Positions 55,849-58,326 of a stretch of 58,326 nucleotides of DNA are shown here, in pieces (the stretch's first letter is position 1; each line of letters opens with the position of its first letter). The stretch is from Carboxylicivirga sp. (GTDB lineage Bacteria; Bacteroidota; Bacteroidia; Bacteroidales; Marinilabiliaceae). A program made the position numbers and the translations under genes. The notes under the pieces were generated by a model. That model had not been told where the DNA came from. It made no database searches and worked only from the letters and a program-made list of their open reading frames with translations. The stretch lies in NCBI GenBank assembly GCA_025210475.1, contig JAOARW010000095.1, forward strand, positions 1 through 58,326. Reading direction: 5' to 3'.

Positions 55849-56439
55849 TTAAAAAGACAATAAAAACATCTGAATATGAGATGAATAATTTCCTGTTGTC
55901 AGATCAATATTTAAAACATCGGCAATTTTTTTAACAGCGATCGAAATTTGATTATCTATTGTTTTTACTGAGATATTTAAAATTTTACTAGCCTGTCTTT
56001 TATCTAAACCCTCTTCTCTAATAAGTTTGAAAACCATTTTACATTTAGGTGGTAGCAAATCAATAGCTTCATTAATTGCTCCAATATTTTCTTCGGTTAT
56101 CATAAGCATTTCGGGATTAGTTTGATACTTTTTCAATAATACATCAACGTCATCTAATGTCTCAAAACTATATTTCCCTTCTTTTTTTAAAGTTGAATAA
56201 GTTTCATTTCTAACAGAAATAAACAAATAGGTTTTAATATCCTTTATGCCTTCTACTTTCTCTCTTGCTTGCCAAAACTTAACAAACACCTCCATCACAA
56301 TATCTTCTGCTATTTCAACTGACTTAATAAAAGATTTTGAAAATTGAACGAGCCGAGGATACAAAACAGTAAACAATTGTCGAAAAGCCTCCTCATTCCC
56401 TTTCCTAATCAAACACATATGATCTTCAGATATTTTCAT
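55849..56439 (-). CDS. ECF sigma factor, FecI-like (ECF-A)
   Basis: 196 residues. Region 2 (about 12-80) includes EIAEDIVMEVFVKFWQAREK and IKTYLFISVRNETYSTLKK. Region 4 (about 120-175) has LLPPKCKMVFKLIREEGLDKRQASKILNISVKTIDNQI, the DNA-binding helix-turn-helix. A short C-terminal tail (TTGNYSSHIQMFLLSF) follows. It is the first intact gene of the PUL from the upstream side. It differs clearly from ECF-B, so it probably reads a different promoter. Because FecR1 at 10-11 kb has no adjacent sigma gene, ECF-A could serve FecR1, or it could belong to a regulator outside the window. Upstream lie 203 bases of AT-rich DNA and then transposase relics. Confidence 0.92.
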   Translation of the reverse strand: MKISEDHMCLIRKGNEEAFRQLFTVLYPRLVQFSKSFIKSVEIAEDIVMEVFVKFWQAREKVEGIKDIKTYLFISVRNETYSTLKKEGKYSFETLDDVDVLLKKYQTNPEMLMITEENIGAINEAIDLLPPKCKMVFKLIREEGLDKRQASKILNISVKTIDNQISIAVKKIADVLNIDLTTGNYSSHIQMFLLSF

Positions 56440-56692
56440 TCAGTAGAGTTTCTTCATGTAAAACCCCATAAAAGTATTCAATTTTTATAATACAGAGAAA
56501 AACTCAACAGTAAATACACAATAGTACGTTAATGTATAATTAAAAAATACTGAATATCCGAAAAACATACATAACCCACTATTTAAGCCACTGTTATTAG
56601 GTGTCTTGATGGATGATAATAACAACTTCATAAGGATTACTATCAAAAGTGGTAATAATTATAGAACACACATAAACAGGATCTTATCAACA

Positions 56693-57524
56693 TGTGTAAT
56701 TTCAAAAGCTGGTAAAAGAGTTTGTAAGAGAGAGGCTTACCCGGTTTAAATAAATTAAAGACTGTATAAACGTCCTGCAGTTGGGACGCTTTGGTAAACA
56801 TAGCAAACAAAGATACTGAGGACAATTTAAAATCCATTTGACTTCCTAACTATCAACAAATAATTAACTCTGTTCAATGGATGTGGTCGATACTCCAACG
56901 TTTTACATCCTTCATAAATAAGCAAATCAGGCATGAGTGTACCGTGTGTTGAACATTTCTGATCCGGGAGCGCCAATCGGGCTAAAGGAGGGCTTAAAAT
57001 CGAAGGTTTAACAGTAATCGAAATTGACAACCATACGGCATTACTATTTATAAGTGATTCTGCATTGACCAACAAGGAACAATTGCTCGTTGATTGGTAT
57101 GCAGATATTATTGTAAAACGCAAAGAGCTGCTGCTTGCCTTTTATTTATAAATAACTAAATTTCGACATCTTAAAGGATTCATTTATTAATCAAGTACAA
57201 TACTGATATGCTTCTAATAAGTAAGTTTAGGGATCATGTAAATTTGCTATACCTACATTAAGAGAGCCAACAGATAAACCTGAAAGCCTCAGAAAATATG
57301 ATGGAAAAGTTGGCAACGACTATTTTGATGTGAGACACTTTAAACTTGTTTCGAAAGATGATCAGACAGTCATCCAGAGAAAGGTTGTCTATTCAATATC
57401 CATAAAACGTGACATATATGCAGATGTTCTTTATCACAAAAAAGAGGACGCAGACTTACAAACTGTTTTTGATTTAAAGATACATATGCTCTTCAACTAT
57501 GTTTCCTTTCCTTGTTTCGCTTAA
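56693..57524 (+). pseudogene. Degraded DDE transposase relic (plus strand)
   Basis: Several plus-strand fragments line up as one decayed transposase. 56693-56818 gives KEFVRERLTRFK, stop, IKDCINVLQLGRFGKHSKQRY, stop. About 56889-57151 gives ISKSGMSVPCVEHF, stop, SGSANRAKGGLKIEGLTVIE followed by IDNHTALLF and an LLVDWYADIIVKRKEL segment. About 57260-57524 gives PESLRKYDGKVGNDYFDVRHFKLV and a VVYSISIKRDIYADVLYHKKED segment. The order and motifs match a Bacteroidota DDE transposase family I know from memory, but in-frame stops, gaps and a cut C-terminus make it inactive. It ends where the opposite-strand relic ends, near 57520, suggesting that one insertion truncated the other. It marks the upstream edge of the PUL. 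Confidence 0.65.
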
Positions 57525-58326
57525 AAAAAAATGTTTATCAATACGTGCAAGATATGCCCTAGCCATCACTGCCACTAGTTTAGCTAATCTTTCCAAATAG
57601 GTAAGGTATGTTTATTCAAGGTTATAACCACTGGATTTAACTCCTTTTAACATGGTCTCAATCTACCATCTTCTTTGTAATTGACTAAATCATTATCATA
57701 TTGATTGAATGCAGCTATAATTGCAAACTCCAACTAACCAATGTTTTTTGAAGTTCTTTGCTCTAGAGAAATATACCAGATTTTTAACAAGGTAATAGAG
57801 CTTGTTACAATTTTCATATGAACTCGTTTTGATATTATTGAGAAACCTAAAGGCTTTAACAGGAGGTGCACCATTACAATATACTATTATATTGTTTTGG
57901 ATACGTTTGTAGTACGGTATTTCCTGATAAATAACATCTTCAATCTTTTCTTTTCCAATACAATACCAATCTACCAGAAACGCTCTAATACTGTTACAAT
58001 CTAAGAGCTTAATGTATTTATCCAACAGGTCCGTTCGTTCTAATGCATATGAATTACTTCGCTTGGACAGTAACTTCCATATTAGAAGGATTGCAAAACC
58101 CTCATAGTAAACACTTAACATTAGAATATTCATATCTACTTTACCGAATTTATGGTTGGTTGTATCCATACTAAGATTATATAGATATTCATTAGCGGGC
58201 ACTTAAAACCCGCTGATTATTAATTGTTTATTTTTAAGTTCTTTGACATTTTTGTAATCGTATTTTATAAGCACCTCTCTTACAGGAGTTTTGTCGAGTA
58301 GAGATATGCTGAGAATTTGTAGAATT
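57474..58326 (-). pseudogene. IS4-type transposase relic (minus strand, may run past the right edge)
   Basis: The minus strand carries clear IS4-family motifs in order. The segment 58202-57696 (GTG start) has LSMDTTNHKFGKVDMNILML with the first catalytic-type aspartate, then LLIWKLLSKRSNSYALERTDLL, AFLVDWYCIGKEKIE (second aspartate, though the usual DREFIG is altered) and IPYYKRIQNNIIVYCNG. Farther down, 57671-57520 reads RW, stop, IETMLKGVKSSGYNLE, stop, TYLTYLERLAKLVAVMARAYLARI, the typical C-terminal YREK-like region. Upstream of the GTG the same frame stays open to the right edge apart from one TAA at 58203-58205. Several stops and a missing C-terminus show it is dead. Confidence 0.75.

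Noticed and set aside
56643..57123. Two short minus-strand open frames (64 and 98 residues) as genes
   Set aside because: The plus strand through the same bases encodes transposase-like fragments, so the minus-strand frames are antisense shadows.
1..58326. CRISPR array, tRNA, rRNA or prophage genes
   Set aside because: I saw no regular direct-repeat/spacer pattern, no cloverleaf-like conserved tRNA sequence, and no phage structural or integrase genes on reading through the window.

Overview
The window is from a Bacteroidota genome. The evidence is SusC/SusD pairs, FecI-type sigma and FecR-type anti-sigma factors, many lipoprotein signal peptides, AT-rich intergenic DNA and one type IX secretion (T9SS) C-terminal domain. 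A marine or sediment Marinilabiliales- or Flavobacteriia-like organism would fit, but that is inference. All intact genes lie on the minus strand, so transcription runs from high to low coordinates. The window is mostly a very large polysaccharide utilization locus (PUL).

Right end (about 56.7-58.3 kb): two decayed, truncated transposase relics facing each other mark the upstream border of the PUL. Regulatory and uptake head (45.7-56.4 kb): two ECF sigma factors, a FecR anti-sigma factor, a SusC/SusD pair and two discoidin-type surface glycan-binding lipoproteins, closed by a strong terminator at about 45.65 kb. Enzyme block 1 (28.8-45.6 kb): a T9SS-secreted DUF2961/GH172 enzyme; a cytoplasmic GH172 enzyme followed by a GPH-type sugar symporter; a tandem pair of GH141-like beta-helix enzymes; a GH16; a GH29 fucosidase; a lipoprotein GH172; and an unrecognised (alpha/alpha)-toroid lipoprotein. 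Enzyme block 2 (11.2-28.7 kb): an SGNH / alpha-beta hydrolase / SGNH triple-domain esterase, three more GH172-type enzymes, a GH29 with accessory domains, two beta-propeller hydrolase-like proteins, two further GH29 enzymes, and an FGE-like domain fused to GH29. Second uptake module (3.2-11.0 kb): FecR, SusC, SusD of the SusD_2 type and a double-LamG lipoprotein, closed by a terminator. Left end (1-3.0 kb): three phosphoesterases, the last cut by the window edge.

Together the genes describe a machine for a fucose-rich, acylated, probably unsulfated or pre-desulfated glycan. Five GH29 and two GH141-like enzymes point to alpha-L-fucosyl (or alpha-L-galactosyl) residues. Six GH172-family enzymes point to furanosides of the D-arabinose or D-fructose type. 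The triple esterase points to ester decorations and the GH16 to a beta-linked backbone. No sulfatase, no recognised lyase and no L-fucose or D-arabinose catabolic gene is in the window. The most unusual features are the GH172 expansion spread over several cell compartments, the FGE-like/GH29 fusion lacking the catalytic cysteines, the triple-catalytic-site esterase, the unrecognised toroid protein, and recurrent intergenic stem-loops, including similar ones at both FecR-SusC junctions.
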